A stretch of DNA of 64,000 bases from Flavivirga abyssicola (GTDB taxonomy: Bacteria > Bacteroidota > Bacteroidia > Flavobacteriales > Flavobacteriaceae), in NCBI RefSeq assembly GCF_030540775.2, contig NZ_CP141266.1, positions 337,501 through 401,500 of the forward strand, written 5' to 3'. Made by a program: the position numbers and the translations under genes. The notes beneath the pieces are model-generated. The model did no database searches. It saw nothing but the letters and a program-made list of their open reading frames with translations, and had not been told where the DNA came from. Positions 8,824-17,415 of the stretch are shown here, piece after piece. Position 1 is the stretch's first letter, and each line of letters starts with the position of its first letter.

Positions 8824-10224
8824 ATGAAAAACATAAAAATTATAACACTATTAATAATAGCTCTTATAGGTTTCTATTCGTGTAACGATGATGACGAATT
8901 AGTTTTTACTGCCAGTGAAGCAGAAGGTTTAGTATTTAATACCACTTTCTTAAACAACTACGTATTAAATTCTAGTTTGAACAGTAATTTAGCAGAACGT
9001 TTTACTTGGGGCAGCGCTGATTTTGATGTTCCAACCGAAGTTAGTTATAGTCTAGAGGCTGCTACAATGGCAGACTTTAGCGATTATATTGGTGATGATA
9101 CTATTGAGGACTATGCTAAATATAATTTAGGAACTACAACAAGCAACGAACTTCCCGTTACAGTAAAACAAATGCTGGATTTAGCAGCACTTGCTGGATT
9201 GGATAACAATCCTGATACTGACGAACCTAATACCGGACAACTACATTTTAGAATAAAAGCCTTTATTGGTCAGGGAAGCTTAGAATCCTATTCTTCTGTC
9301 CAAACTCTAAGCATAGAATTACAAGAAACTACAGAGACTGGTGGCGGTGCTTTTGAAATATCTAGTTGGGGCGTTGTAGGTTCTGGTTATAATAACTGGG
9401 CTGCGGACGGTGCACCGAAAGATGCTCCTTTTTACACAACTTCTACTCCTGGCGTTATTGTATCTTATGTAAATTTATTGGATGGCGAAATTAAATTTCG
9501 TGAAGATAATGCATGGGACAATAGTTTAGGAGATGCCAATGTTGATGGGATTTTAGATACTGATGCAGATAATAACATTGCGGTTACAGCTGGTGATTAT
9601 AAAATCACAATAGACACCAATGATAATTCATACACTATTGAACCTTTCTCATGGGGAGTTGTAGGTTCTGGTTTTAATGATTGGGGAAATGATGGCCCTG
9701 ATGCAAAATTCTATTACGATTATACTACCGATACTTTTAAAACAAGTGTAGCACTTCTTGATGGGGAAATTAAATTCAGAATGGATAATAAATGGGATGT
9801 GAGTTTTGGCGATGCTAATGGTGATAATATTTTAGACACAGATTCAGATAACAATATTGCTTCAACAGCCGGACACTATTTAATAACATTGAATCTAAAT
9901 GATAATACTTACTCTATCGAGTCTTCAAATGTGTATGGTGTTGTGGGTTCCGGTTTTAATGATTGGGGCAATAATGGACCTGATGCATCCTTAACAGAAA
10001 TCCAACCTGGTGTATGGTTTGCAGAAAACATTACGCTTTTAGATGGAGAAGTTAAATTCCGCCAAAACAATGCTTGGGATGTCAGTTACGGAGATGCTAA
10101 TGCTGATAATATTTTAGATACTGATTCTGATAATAACATTGCTTCAACTGCAGGAAACTATGTTATTAGTATAGATTTTAATGATCCAGACGGACCTAAG
10201 TATCTAATAGGAAAAAGACTATAA
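8824..10224 (+). CDS. SusE/SusF-like surface starch-binding lipoprotein with three tandem modules
   Basis: A 466-residue lipoprotein (signal ending IGFYSC). Residues about 25-175 form a SusE-type N-terminal region. Three near-identical modules of about 95 residues follow, at roughly 180-275, 276-370 and 371-466. Each begins (W/Y)GVVGSG(Y/F)N(D/N)W and contains LLDGE(I/V)KFR, W-D, (D/N)I-LDTD-DNNIA and a final strand. These resemble the starch-binding modules of SusE/SusF, in which aromatics hold alpha-glucan. Its position after susD and before the amylase supports surface maltodextrin capture. Three modules is the SusF number, although the gene occupies the SusE position. Confidence 0.88.
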   Translation: MKNIKIITLLIIALIGFYSCNDDDELVFTASEAEGLVFNTTFLNNYVLNSSLNSNLAERFTWGSADFDVPTEVSYSLEAATMADFSDYIGDDTIEDYAKYNLGTTTSNELPVTVKQMLDLAALAGLDNNPDTDEPNTGQLHFRIKAFIGQGSLESYSSVQTLSIELQETTETGGGAFEISSWGVVGSGYNNWAADGAPKDAPFYTTSTPGVIVSYVNLLDGEIKFREDNAWDNSLGDANVDGILDTDADNNIAVTAGDYKITIDTNDNSYTIEPFSWGVVGSGFNDWGNDGPDAKFYYDYTTDTFKTSVALLDGEIKFRMDNKWDVSFGDANGDNILDTDSDNNIASTAGHYLITLNLNDNTYSIESSNVYGVVGSGFNDWGNNGPDASLTEIQPGVWFAENITLLDGEVKFRQNNAWDVSYGDANADNILDTDSDNNIASTAGNYVISIDFNDPDGPKYLIGKRL

Positions 10225-10255
10225 ACATATCAAATATGTAAATATTGAATATTCT

Positions 10256-10291
10256 AAAGAGGCTGTATTATAAACATAGTGCAGCCTTTTT
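10256..10291 (+). terminator. hairpin with T-rich tail after the susE-like gene
   Basis: AAAGAGGCTG (10256-10265) pairs with CAGCC followed by a run of T (10282-10291), including one G-U pair, and TTTTTCTTTT follows. It lies 31 bp after the stop and before the amylase start, so it may reduce read-through from susCDE into the amylase gene. Confidence 0.6.
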
Positions 10292-10307
10292 CTTTTAAAC
10301 CATAGCA

Positions 10308-13193
10308 ATGAAAAAATTCACAATACCTTTCATCTTTTTATTCTTTGCATTTAGCCATGCTCAAAAACAAGATGTTACCTACTCTATTTCTCCGACCCCT
10401 TTTGAAGAAGCAAATAGTATAACTATAACTTTTGATGGTGCATCTATTGATGAAGCTGCTTGGGGTGTCACTAATAATGGACTTTATTTATGGTCCTGGT
10501 CTTTCGATTCTAATCTAGCAAATCTACAAGATTGCCCTACAAATGGGGATTGGACAAACTCTAACGAAACTAACCGCTTAACTTATAACTCAAGCACAGA
10601 CGAATATACTATTACCTTTACTTCAACGATATTTTATAATAGAACTGGTATTGGCAGAATTGGATTTCTTATAAAAGCCAAAGATGGAACTGGAAACAAA
10701 CAGTCTGAAGATTACCTTGCTGATGTTGGTTTATTTCAAGTGTCTTTAACAGCACCATCAAACTTAACAACCATTTTAAACTCAGGCGATAATTTAAGTA
10801 TTTCTGCAACAAATACTGGTGGTAATGCTAATTACGTTTTAAAAGCAAATGGAAGTATTATAAACACACAAAATAACATAGCATCCTATTCTTATACAGA
10901 CATGAATATAACTATCAATAAGAGTTATGTTCTCGAAACTACTGTAGGGGGAGAAACAAAAACAAAATCATTTTCTGTTTTAATAGATCCAGGAAACGAC
11001 TTTAGTATTATGCCACAAACGTATCTTGATGGTATTACTTATGATGAAAGTGATCCAACAAAAGCTACTCTGGTACTTTATGCAACAGGTAAAGACTTTG
11101 TTTATGTTGCAGGTAGTTTTAATAATTGGCAACCTAATGCTACATATGCCATGAAACGTGATCCATCCAGAAATAATAAATTCTGGATTACACTAACAGG
11201 TTTAACACCAGGTCAAATTGAAACATATCAATATTGGGCGATAGATAAAACACCAATATCAAACTCTCCTGCTTTAGTAAAAACAGCCGACCCATACTCA
11301 ACATTGGTTTTATCTCCTTTTGATGATCCTTCTATCCCTGCATCAACTTATCCTAATTTACCTCCATATCCTTCCGGACAAGAACGAGAAGTGACTGTAT
11401 TACAGACTAACCAAACACCATATAATTGGCAAGTCACTAATTTTAACAAACCAAAAAAGGAAGACTTAATTATTTATGAGGTTTTAATTCGTGATTTTGA
11501 TGCTGATAGAAACTTTCAAGATATTATAGATAAGATTGACTATTTTAAAAACTTAAACATCAACGCTATCGAATTGATGCCAGTTATGGAATTTGAAGGT
11601 AATGAAAGCTGGGGTTACAATACCGCTTATCACATGGCCTTAGACAAGTTTTATGGTACTGAAGCCAAGTTTAAAGAACTTATAGATACGTGTCATCAAA
11701 ACGGTATTGCAGTTATATTAGATCTTGCATTAAATCATGCATTTGGTAGAAATCCTATGGTACGCTTATGGATGAATGATCCTGATGGTGATGGATGGGG
11801 AGAACCTAGTTCTGAAAATCCATATTTTAACCAAACACCAAAACATTCTTATAATGTTGGATCTGATTTTGATCATTCTAATTCGTTTACAAAAGTTTAC
11901 ACAAAACGAGTTGTAAAACATTGGATTGAAGACTTCAAAATTGATGGGTTCCGTTGGGATTTAACCAAAGGGTTTACACAAAATTGTTCCTCTGGAGACG
12001 AAGGCTGTACCAATAGCTATCAAGCAGACCGTGTAGCTGTTTTAAAAGAATATGCCGATTATTCCTGGAGTTTAGACGACACTCACTATGTTATTTTTGA
12101 GCATTTGGGAGCAGATACCGAAGAACAAGAATGGGCCAATTATAGAATTGGAGACCCTATTCCTAAAGGGGTTATGATGTGGAGTGAAATGTGGACAGCC
12201 TATAAAAATTTAGCTCAGGGGCAATCAAGTAATATTAATTTTGATCGTATGGGACATACGGCTCATGGCTTTACAGAAAAGCGTACGTTAGGCTATCCGG
12301 AAAGTCATGATAAGGATAGAATTATGTATGAAATGACAGAATTTGGAATTAATACAACGCCTTCGCATAATGTTAGAGATCTAAATACTGCTTTAAAAAG
12401 GATGTCTGCTCTAGGCGCTATAACGATTCCTATTCCTGGCCCTAAAATGTTATGGCATTTTGCAGATCTAGGGATGGATGATTCCATTTGGACTTGCTCT
12501 AACGGGGTCGTTAACTCTGATTATGATGGAAATAATGATGGAGACTGCAAATTAGACACAAAACCTCAACCTCAATGGACGAATAACTGGTTAGCTGATA
12601 GCAATAGAAACAAAATTTATAATGATTGGGCAAGAATTAATCACTTAAAAATTAATGAAGACGTTTTTGAAGGGAATTATAATATAAGTTCAGGAACGCA
12701 AACTCCTAGAATAAGTATTTATACAGGTAATGAAAACACGAGTGGTTCTGAGCTTAAAAACGTAATCATTATTGCTAATTTTTCAGTAACTAGTCAAAGC
12801 ATAAATCCTAATTTTCCTTACTCAGGAACCTGGTATGATCTAATGGATAACTCTGGAAGTACAACTATAGACGGAAGTACAAATTCTATTAATTTACCGC
12901 CTGGTGAGTTTAGAATTTATGGAAATAAAAGTGCAACATTGTCTACAAGTAATTTTGAAAAAGGAAATGATTTAAAACTGTTTCCTAACCCTGTTAAAAA
13001 CACATTTTCAATTAGTCAAAATGTCGAGGTATTAAAAGTTTATAATATCACCGGTAAGTTAATAAAATCATTTAAAGGGTCATTTTATAAAGGACATACT
13101 TTTAACATCTCTAACTTATCAAGAAGTCTTTATGTTGTAAAAATAACAAATGAATCAGGGATAGAGAATACTTTAAAAATAGTAAAACTGTAA
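10308..13193 (+). CDS. secreted GH13 alpha-amylase with T9SS C-terminal domain
   Basis: A 961-residue enzyme. It has a signal peptide (ending FSHAQ), N-terminal beta-sandwich regions, a CBM48/E-set-like domain about 248-330 (VYVAGSFNNWQPNA), then the GH13 barrel about 385-800. GH13 regions are visible: I DLALNHAFGR, II GFRWDLTKG with nucleophile D551, III VIFEHLGA with acid/base E598, IV ESHDKDR with D668. A type IX sorting domain ends the protein (LKLFPNPVKNTFSISQ to TLKIVKL, about 888-961), so it is probably exported and surface attached. It should cleave starch into maltodextrins for the SusCDE proteins encoded upstream. The exact GH13 subfamily, and so pullulanase versus amylase action, is not settled. 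Confidence 0.92.
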   Translation: MKKFTIPFIFLFFAFSHAQKQDVTYSISPTPFEEANSITITFDGASIDEAAWGVTNNGLYLWSWSFDSNLANLQDCPTNGDWTNSNETNRLTYNSSTDEYTITFTSTIFYNRTGIGRIGFLIKAKDGTGNKQSEDYLADVGLFQVSLTAPSNLTTILNSGDNLSISATNTGGNANYVLKANGSIINTQNNIASYSYTDMNITINKSYVLETTVGGETKTKSFSVLIDPGNDFSIMPQTYLDGITYDESDPTKATLVLYATGKDFVYVAGSFNNWQPNATYAMKRDPSRNNKFWITLTGLTPGQIETYQYWAIDKTPISNSPALVKTADPYSTLVLSPFDDPSIPASTYPNLPPYPSGQEREVTVLQTNQTPYNWQVTNFNKPKKEDLIIYEVLIRDFDADRNFQDIIDKIDYFKNLNINAIELMPVMEFEGNESWGYNTAYHMALDKFYGTEAKFKELIDTCHQNGIAVILDLALNHAFGRNPMVRLWMNDPDGDGWGEPSSENPYFNQTPKHSYNVGSDFDHSNSFTKVYTKRVVKHWIEDFKIDGFRWDLTKGFTQNCSSGDEGCTNSYQADRVAVLKEYADYSWSLDDTHYVIFEHLGADTEEQEWANYRIGDPIPKGVMMWSEMWTAYKNLAQGQSSNINFDRMGHTAHGFTEKRTLGYPESHDKDRIMYEMTEFGINTTPSHNVRDLNTALKRMSALGAITIPIPGPKMLWHFADLGMDDSIWTCSNGVVNSDYDGNNDGDCKLDTKPQPQWTNNWLADSNRNKIYNDWARINHLKINEDVFEGNYNISSGTQTPRISIYTGNENTSGSELKNVIIIANFSVTSQSINPNFPYSGTWYDLMDNSGSTTIDGSTNSINLPPGEFRIYGNKSATLSTSNFEKGNDLKLFPNPVKNTFSISQNVEVLKVYNITGKLIKSFKGSFYKGHTFNISNLSRSLYVVKITNESGIENTLKIVKL

Positions 13194-13244
13194 TATAATT
13201 CTAACTTTTCTTTACCTCTGTTCAAAGAGAGATAAAATCCTAAA

Positions 13245-13410
13245 TAACGTGAATCTTGTTTAAGAGTTCAAGATGTCACTTCGAGTGTCCCGAACTTGCT
13301 TCGGGATGTATCGAGAAGCTTATTCTGTCGAAAATTTATTTGTTTTCGATACGATTTTTTGCAAAAATCACTCTAACTGACATAAATTTTCTTATGCAAG
13401 ATTCACGTTA
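13245..13410. repeat. 166-bp MITE-like element with 14-bp terminal inverted repeats
   Basis: TAACGTGAATCTTG (13245-13258) and its exact reverse complement (13397-13410) bound a non-coding segment. Inside are further nested pairs: GTCACTTCGAGTG (13275-13287) against 13369-13381 with 2 mismatches, GTATCGA (13308-13314) against TCGATAC (13346-13352), and a hairpin CCCGAA-cttgc-TTCGGG (13289-13305). The whole folds as a large stem-loop. It lies between convergent genes, where non-autonomous interspersed repeats often accumulate. I cannot identify target-site duplications or a family name. Confidence 0.6.
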
Positions 13411-13413
13411 AAT

Positions 13414-13480
13414 AATAAAGAATTTCTTGAAACAAACTATCTCCGAGGCTGAGCCTCGGAGAATTCTCTTCGATTAAAAA
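13414..13480 (-). repeat. repeat end with strong terminator hairpin after the DUF4380 gene
   Basis: A perfect inverted repeat CTCCGAGGCT-G-AGCCTCGGAG (13441-13461) lies 12 bp beyond the DUF4380 stop codon. The first 29 bases (13414-13442) recur at 56636-56664 with 2 mismatches, and the sequence leading into the stop codon resembles that before the AraC stop at 56921. It is therefore both a likely minus-strand terminator and a member of an interspersed repeat family. Confidence 0.6.
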
Positions 13481-14946
13481 GAATAAGAATCGAGTAAATT
13501 TAGTTTACCATTTACATCTTCTATATAAAGCTCACAACTTTTAACTTCAATAAAATCTTTCAAAAAAGCTTCAAATGAAAATGACTTCAAAGGGTTAACC
13601 ATATCTTTTTTAATGTCTTTAATAACATTTCCAGAAGCATCTAACAAACGTAAAATTGCTTTTCCTTCTATGAACACACCATAAATTCCTGTGATTTTAT
13701 TTAATTTCAAATCAAAAGCCATTTTCTGTGTGGTCACTCCTGCTAAATTTACATTTAATATTGGTGCATTTTCAATCTTAGCTGCTCCATGAATTTCCCT
13801 ATAATTAAAACTCTCATTTGGTTCTAAATTGTAAAGAGGTGTCATGACTTCGGTTTCAATATAACCTTCGGATAAACCACTACAAAAAATCGCATTATTT
13901 AATCCATGATCGTATTCCAACTGTGGGTTATAAGGCTCCATAATTTTTGCAAAAGCAGTATTTGTTTTCTTATTAACATAGCATAACCACGAATCTGAAG
14001 CAATAATATGGAAACCTGCCATTTGATTATAATCATACTCAACTTCGTAAATACCAGGAGCTACTTCTCCTTTCCAATTTGTTCCATGATTATAATATTT
14101 TTCAATATGCTCTGGATTATTTTTATCCAATTTAAAGCGGTTACGATTCAAGTATTGCCAGCGTAAATCTGGATTCGTAGTAATTTCAAACTGCTCCCCA
14201 TTAGGCAGTTTTAAGTTCTTATCAAAAGGTATGTAGGCTACATAATTCTCACCATCATGCATCCCTCGTTTTGTTTCTGAGACATGCTGACTCGAAATTT
14301 TAAGTCCTCTTTTTACTTTTGTTTCTCCTACATTTTTAAGTGTATGATCTATATACACCAAACTACTATGTGGTTCTATATAAAGACTACGTGAATATTG
14401 TAATTCTTCTTCAATTTTATTTGGATAAACAAAGCCTTTATTTCCAAAAAATCTTGGAACTGGAAGTTGTTGTACACCAGACTTCACTTCTATAGTTTGA
14501 TGTCCCAATTTATTTTCTTTAATAGCTACATCATATTTTGCGTCACCAATTATGGCAGGTGGCGGCCAACGTTTCCCTTTATTACCATTTCTATCAACCG
14601 AACAATTTTCAACAGGAATTGGTACTAATCTGTATCCTCCAAAATTCCGCCACTCTTTCATTTTCACTTCATCAGTGGCAGGAAACTTCTTTCCTTTTAA
14701 TTTAGGATTTAACCAAAGAGAAGGCTCCTCTCCTAAATTATATTCTAATATTCTACCACCGGCATCTGGTACTACTGCAAGACTTATATATTTATTTTTA
14801 GCTACATGAACATTATCCCACCCCCAATCTTTATAATTGTTCTCAACAGAAACGGTTTTATAATCTTGGGCAAAACAGCTAATACTAAATAGCACGACTA
14901 AATAGCTTAAATTAAACTTAATGGTTATTGTTTTAATGTATTTCAT
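13474..14946 (-). CDS. secreted DUF4380-like protein (mutarotase-like fold suspected)
   Basis: A 490-residue exported protein. ATG at 14946 is chosen because MKYIKTITIKFNLSYLVVLFSISCFAQ is a clean signal peptide; an upstream ATG at 14988 would add 14 residues. The region DNVHVAKNKYISLAVVPDAG, GGRILEYNLGEEPSLWLNP and FGGYRLVPIPVE resembles DUF4380 and aldose-epimerase-like proteins that recur in polysaccharide loci. The C-terminal 100 residues form a separate beta-rich part (LAGVTTQKMAFDLKLNKITG). The gene is 45 bp after the GH42-like gene in the same direction. Its reaction is not known: it may bind or epimerise sugar ends, or be an uncharacterised hydrolase. Confidence 0.6.
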   Translation of the reverse strand: MKYIKTITIKFNLSYLVVLFSISCFAQDYKTVSVENNYKDWGWDNVHVAKNKYISLAVVPDAGGRILEYNLGEEPSLWLNPKLKGKKFPATDEVKMKEWRNFGGYRLVPIPVENCSVDRNGNKGKRWPPPAIIGDAKYDVAIKENKLGHQTIEVKSGVQQLPVPRFFGNKGFVYPNKIEEELQYSRSLYIEPHSSLVYIDHTLKNVGETKVKRGLKISSQHVSETKRGMHDGENYVAYIPFDKNLKLPNGEQFEITTNPDLRWQYLNRNRFKLDKNNPEHIEKYYNHGTNWKGEVAPGIYEVEYDYNQMAGFHIIASDSWLCYVNKKTNTAFAKIMEPYNPQLEYDHGLNNAIFCSGLSEGYIETEVMTPLYNLEPNESFNYREIHGAAKIENAPILNVNLAGVTTQKMAFDLKLNKITGIYGVFIEGKAILRLLDASGNVIKDIKKDMVNPLKSFSFEAFLKDFIEVKSCELYIEDVNGKLNLLDSYSF

Positions 14947-14991
14947 ATAAACTTTACTTATGTTTTTAAATATATTTTCTTGTAACATGTA

Positions 14992-17385
14992 TTATTCTTC
15001 GATTTCCAATAATAAAATACCATTTGATTTTAACTCAAATTCTGAATTCAAAACGTCTCCAGTCATTATGTTAGTAATCGTGGTTGCTTTACCATTTTTA
15101 AGGCCAAGGTTTAATTTAGCATCATTTTTACCAATGTTCAATATGTTTACCAAATACCCTTTTTCATTTTTAACTACTCGCCAATAACAACCTTTGTATG
15201 CTGTTCCGTTAGATTCAGTCAACGTAACTTCAGGTAAGGCATCCGATACTACTTCAAGTGCTTTTTGTTGTATTTCTAAAACAGTATTAGCTGCATCCAT
15301 AACAATTAAGTTACCCTCACCTTTTGAAAGACTCTTACCTCGTAATTCTCCATATTCATTTTTAGATAAACTGTTTTTACTGTCAAGTATTACTGTACCA
15401 CCATTGTTTAGGTAGCCTTGTAATGTCTCAAACTCAGAATCTGTAACATAGTCCGTTTTAAAAACAACAATTGCATCCCATTTGCTGTTATCTTGTTTCT
15501 TAATTACTTTTTCTGTGGCGTAACCTACTGGAAAACCTTCAAAATGTAGGGATTCATATAGGTCAAACTGTTCTGTCATATAATATTTTTTATTAATCGC
15601 TGAAGTTTCAGAATGAAATATTCTTATTGGTCTTCTTTGTTCACGAAGTGCTACTATTTCTTCTGAAAAGCTGTTCATGTCCATATATACTTGTGCCACT
15701 TCATTTACTGTTTGTGGTTGCATATTGGCAGAACCTGCATATGAACCTGCTAAAGCCGGGTCAAAGAAATCCAATTCACCTTCTAAACGATCTTCTGGTG
15801 AACCATCGGGATCTCTAGCCCAAAACCAAGAAATACCAGCATCCATACCCTGTAAGGTTGCCAACCAAAAAACACTTCGTACATAATCGGGTGACAGATT
15901 CATATCTCTCCAAGCTGAAGCAGATAAAAAGTGTGTTTCTGAATTGATGTTTATTTTATTTGGAGACACAGATTCTAAGAAGTCATATGGTAAGCTTAAC
16001 TCATCCCACCAATAAGCGTATTTCTCTTCCCATTTTTCTGGTTTAGTAGCTCGTAAATTTCTACCACCGTAAGCTTTTCCATCATTACCAATCATTGTAG
16101 TAATATCTGTTAAAGCTTCTAAATCTATACCATGAGAGCGGTAATCTTCCCTAAACATCTTTGGCATTATCTTAATGTTGGTATCTGCATCCGGGTTTGT
16201 TTCCAATAACTGATCTCTTAAAAATGTAAACCAATCGGTACTTCTATCCATGTTAAAACGACACCAATCGTACCATATAGGCGTTCCTCTTAAGGATTTC
16301 TCCATTGGTATTTCAATCTCCACTGCTTTAAACCCTTTAAAATCACTTTCCCAGTTTTTATTTAGTTTTTTTATGTTATTGCTATATTTATCAGCAAGCC
16401 AATTTTGAAACTTTTTTACGGTATACGATGAAATAGAATTCATCTCTTTGTAATTCTGTGTCCAATGTCCTTTTTCTGAAAACCAATGTGGTTCATTAGA
16501 TAAGATATATCCTAATTGGGTTACTTTTTTACCTTTAGTAAGTTCACCTGTTTTTTTCATAACATCGCTCCAAACGTCTCTCATTAAAGGATTGTCAATA
16601 TCAAAACCTGTAAATAATGATCTTCCTTTTGCAACTTCTGGTTCTTTGTCATGAATCCATTGTGGCATGCCCATGTTCCAAAGAATAAGAAACCCAACAT
16701 TGGTATCTGGAATTTCTGTAATCAACTCTATTTTTTCATTAAAGGTTCTATCTTCGTTTAATATAAATGGGTTAACGGCTCTATCCATATTTACCTCATA
16801 AAGTCTTTGTCCTCCATGAAAAATTGCTCCCAAATGATCATTATAAACATTTTCATCGGTTAAAGGCGCACCAACAGTTTTAGAAAAATAATCAAAAAGA
16901 AAAACAGGTTTTCCGTTATTCTTTAACATATTATCTGCAACTTCAACATTCCCCCAATCTATTTTAGAAACAGGTCTTCTTTTTATAGTTCCATCTATAA
17001 CTTTGTTAAGTTCTGCTATCCCTTTATCCAAAATTTCAATAACTTTCCCTCTTTCAAAGTCCGGCAACTCCTCGGCATATTTAGCCTTATCTTTTTCATA
17101 AAAACTATAATACCCAAAAAGCTTTTCAACTTCAGGCTTATGGGCTTCATCCCAATCAGCAAATTTTACAAACTCTTTGGAAAACCATAAAAGGGTTTCT
17201 TCTCTAGTAACATCTATAGATTTACTTTTAGCTTCGCCCATCAAAGTTTCTAGTGCTTCAATTTTCTCCAAAGCTTGTTCTTCTATAGTTAATGTTTTAT
17301 TACAGCCTATCAATATTGTAATTAATAAAAAGCTGAATAGACATTTTATCAGCATTAACTTGTGTTTCTTTTGTTTAGTTGTCAT
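14992..17385 (-). CDS. GH42-like glycoside hydrolase lipoprotein
   Basis: A 797-residue lipoprotein (lipobox LIGC at about residue 28; a shorter start at 17355 is possible). It has a TIM-barrel-like region with the acid/base candidate GYILSNEPHW (E298) and nucleophile candidate INSETHFLSASAW (E483), the layout of clan GH-A enzymes. It also has SVFWLATLQGMDAGISWFWARD and a GH42-trimerisation-like domain about 610-700 (DLYESLHFEGFPVGYATE, LQGYLNNGGTVILDS). This suggests an exo-acting beta-galactosidase of GH42 or a relative such as GH167, which is known from carrageenan loci. The N-terminal 130 residues are helical and unassigned. Family assignment needs an HMM search. Confidence 0.65.
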   Translation of the reverse strand: MTTKQKKHKLMLIKCLFSFLLITILIGCNKTLTIEEQALEKIEALETLMGEAKSKSIDVTREETLLWFSKEFVKFADWDEAHKPEVEKLFGYYSFYEKDKAKYAEELPDFERGKVIEILDKGIAELNKVIDGTIKRRPVSKIDWGNVEVADNMLKNNGKPVFLFDYFSKTVGAPLTDENVYNDHLGAIFHGGQRLYEVNMDRAVNPFILNEDRTFNEKIELITEIPDTNVGFLILWNMGMPQWIHDKEPEVAKGRSLFTGFDIDNPLMRDVWSDVMKKTGELTKGKKVTQLGYILSNEPHWFSEKGHWTQNYKEMNSISSYTVKKFQNWLADKYSNNIKKLNKNWESDFKGFKAVEIEIPMEKSLRGTPIWYDWCRFNMDRSTDWFTFLRDQLLETNPDADTNIKIMPKMFREDYRSHGIDLEALTDITTMIGNDGKAYGGRNLRATKPEKWEEKYAYWWDELSLPYDFLESVSPNKININSETHFLSASAWRDMNLSPDYVRSVFWLATLQGMDAGISWFWARDPDGSPEDRLEGELDFFDPALAGSYAGSANMQPQTVNEVAQVYMDMNSFSEEIVALREQRRPIRIFHSETSAINKKYYMTEQFDLYESLHFEGFPVGYATEKVIKKQDNSKWDAIVVFKTDYVTDSEFETLQGYLNNGGTVILDSKNSLSKNEYGELRGKSLSKGEGNLIVMDAANTVLEIQQKALEVVSDALPEVTLTESNGTAYKGCYWRVVKNEKGYLVNILNIGKNDAKLNLGLKNGKATTITNIMTGDVLNSEFELKSNGILLLEIEE

Positions 17386-17415
17386 TTGAATAGTTATTTG
17401 ATTTATTTTGAAACT

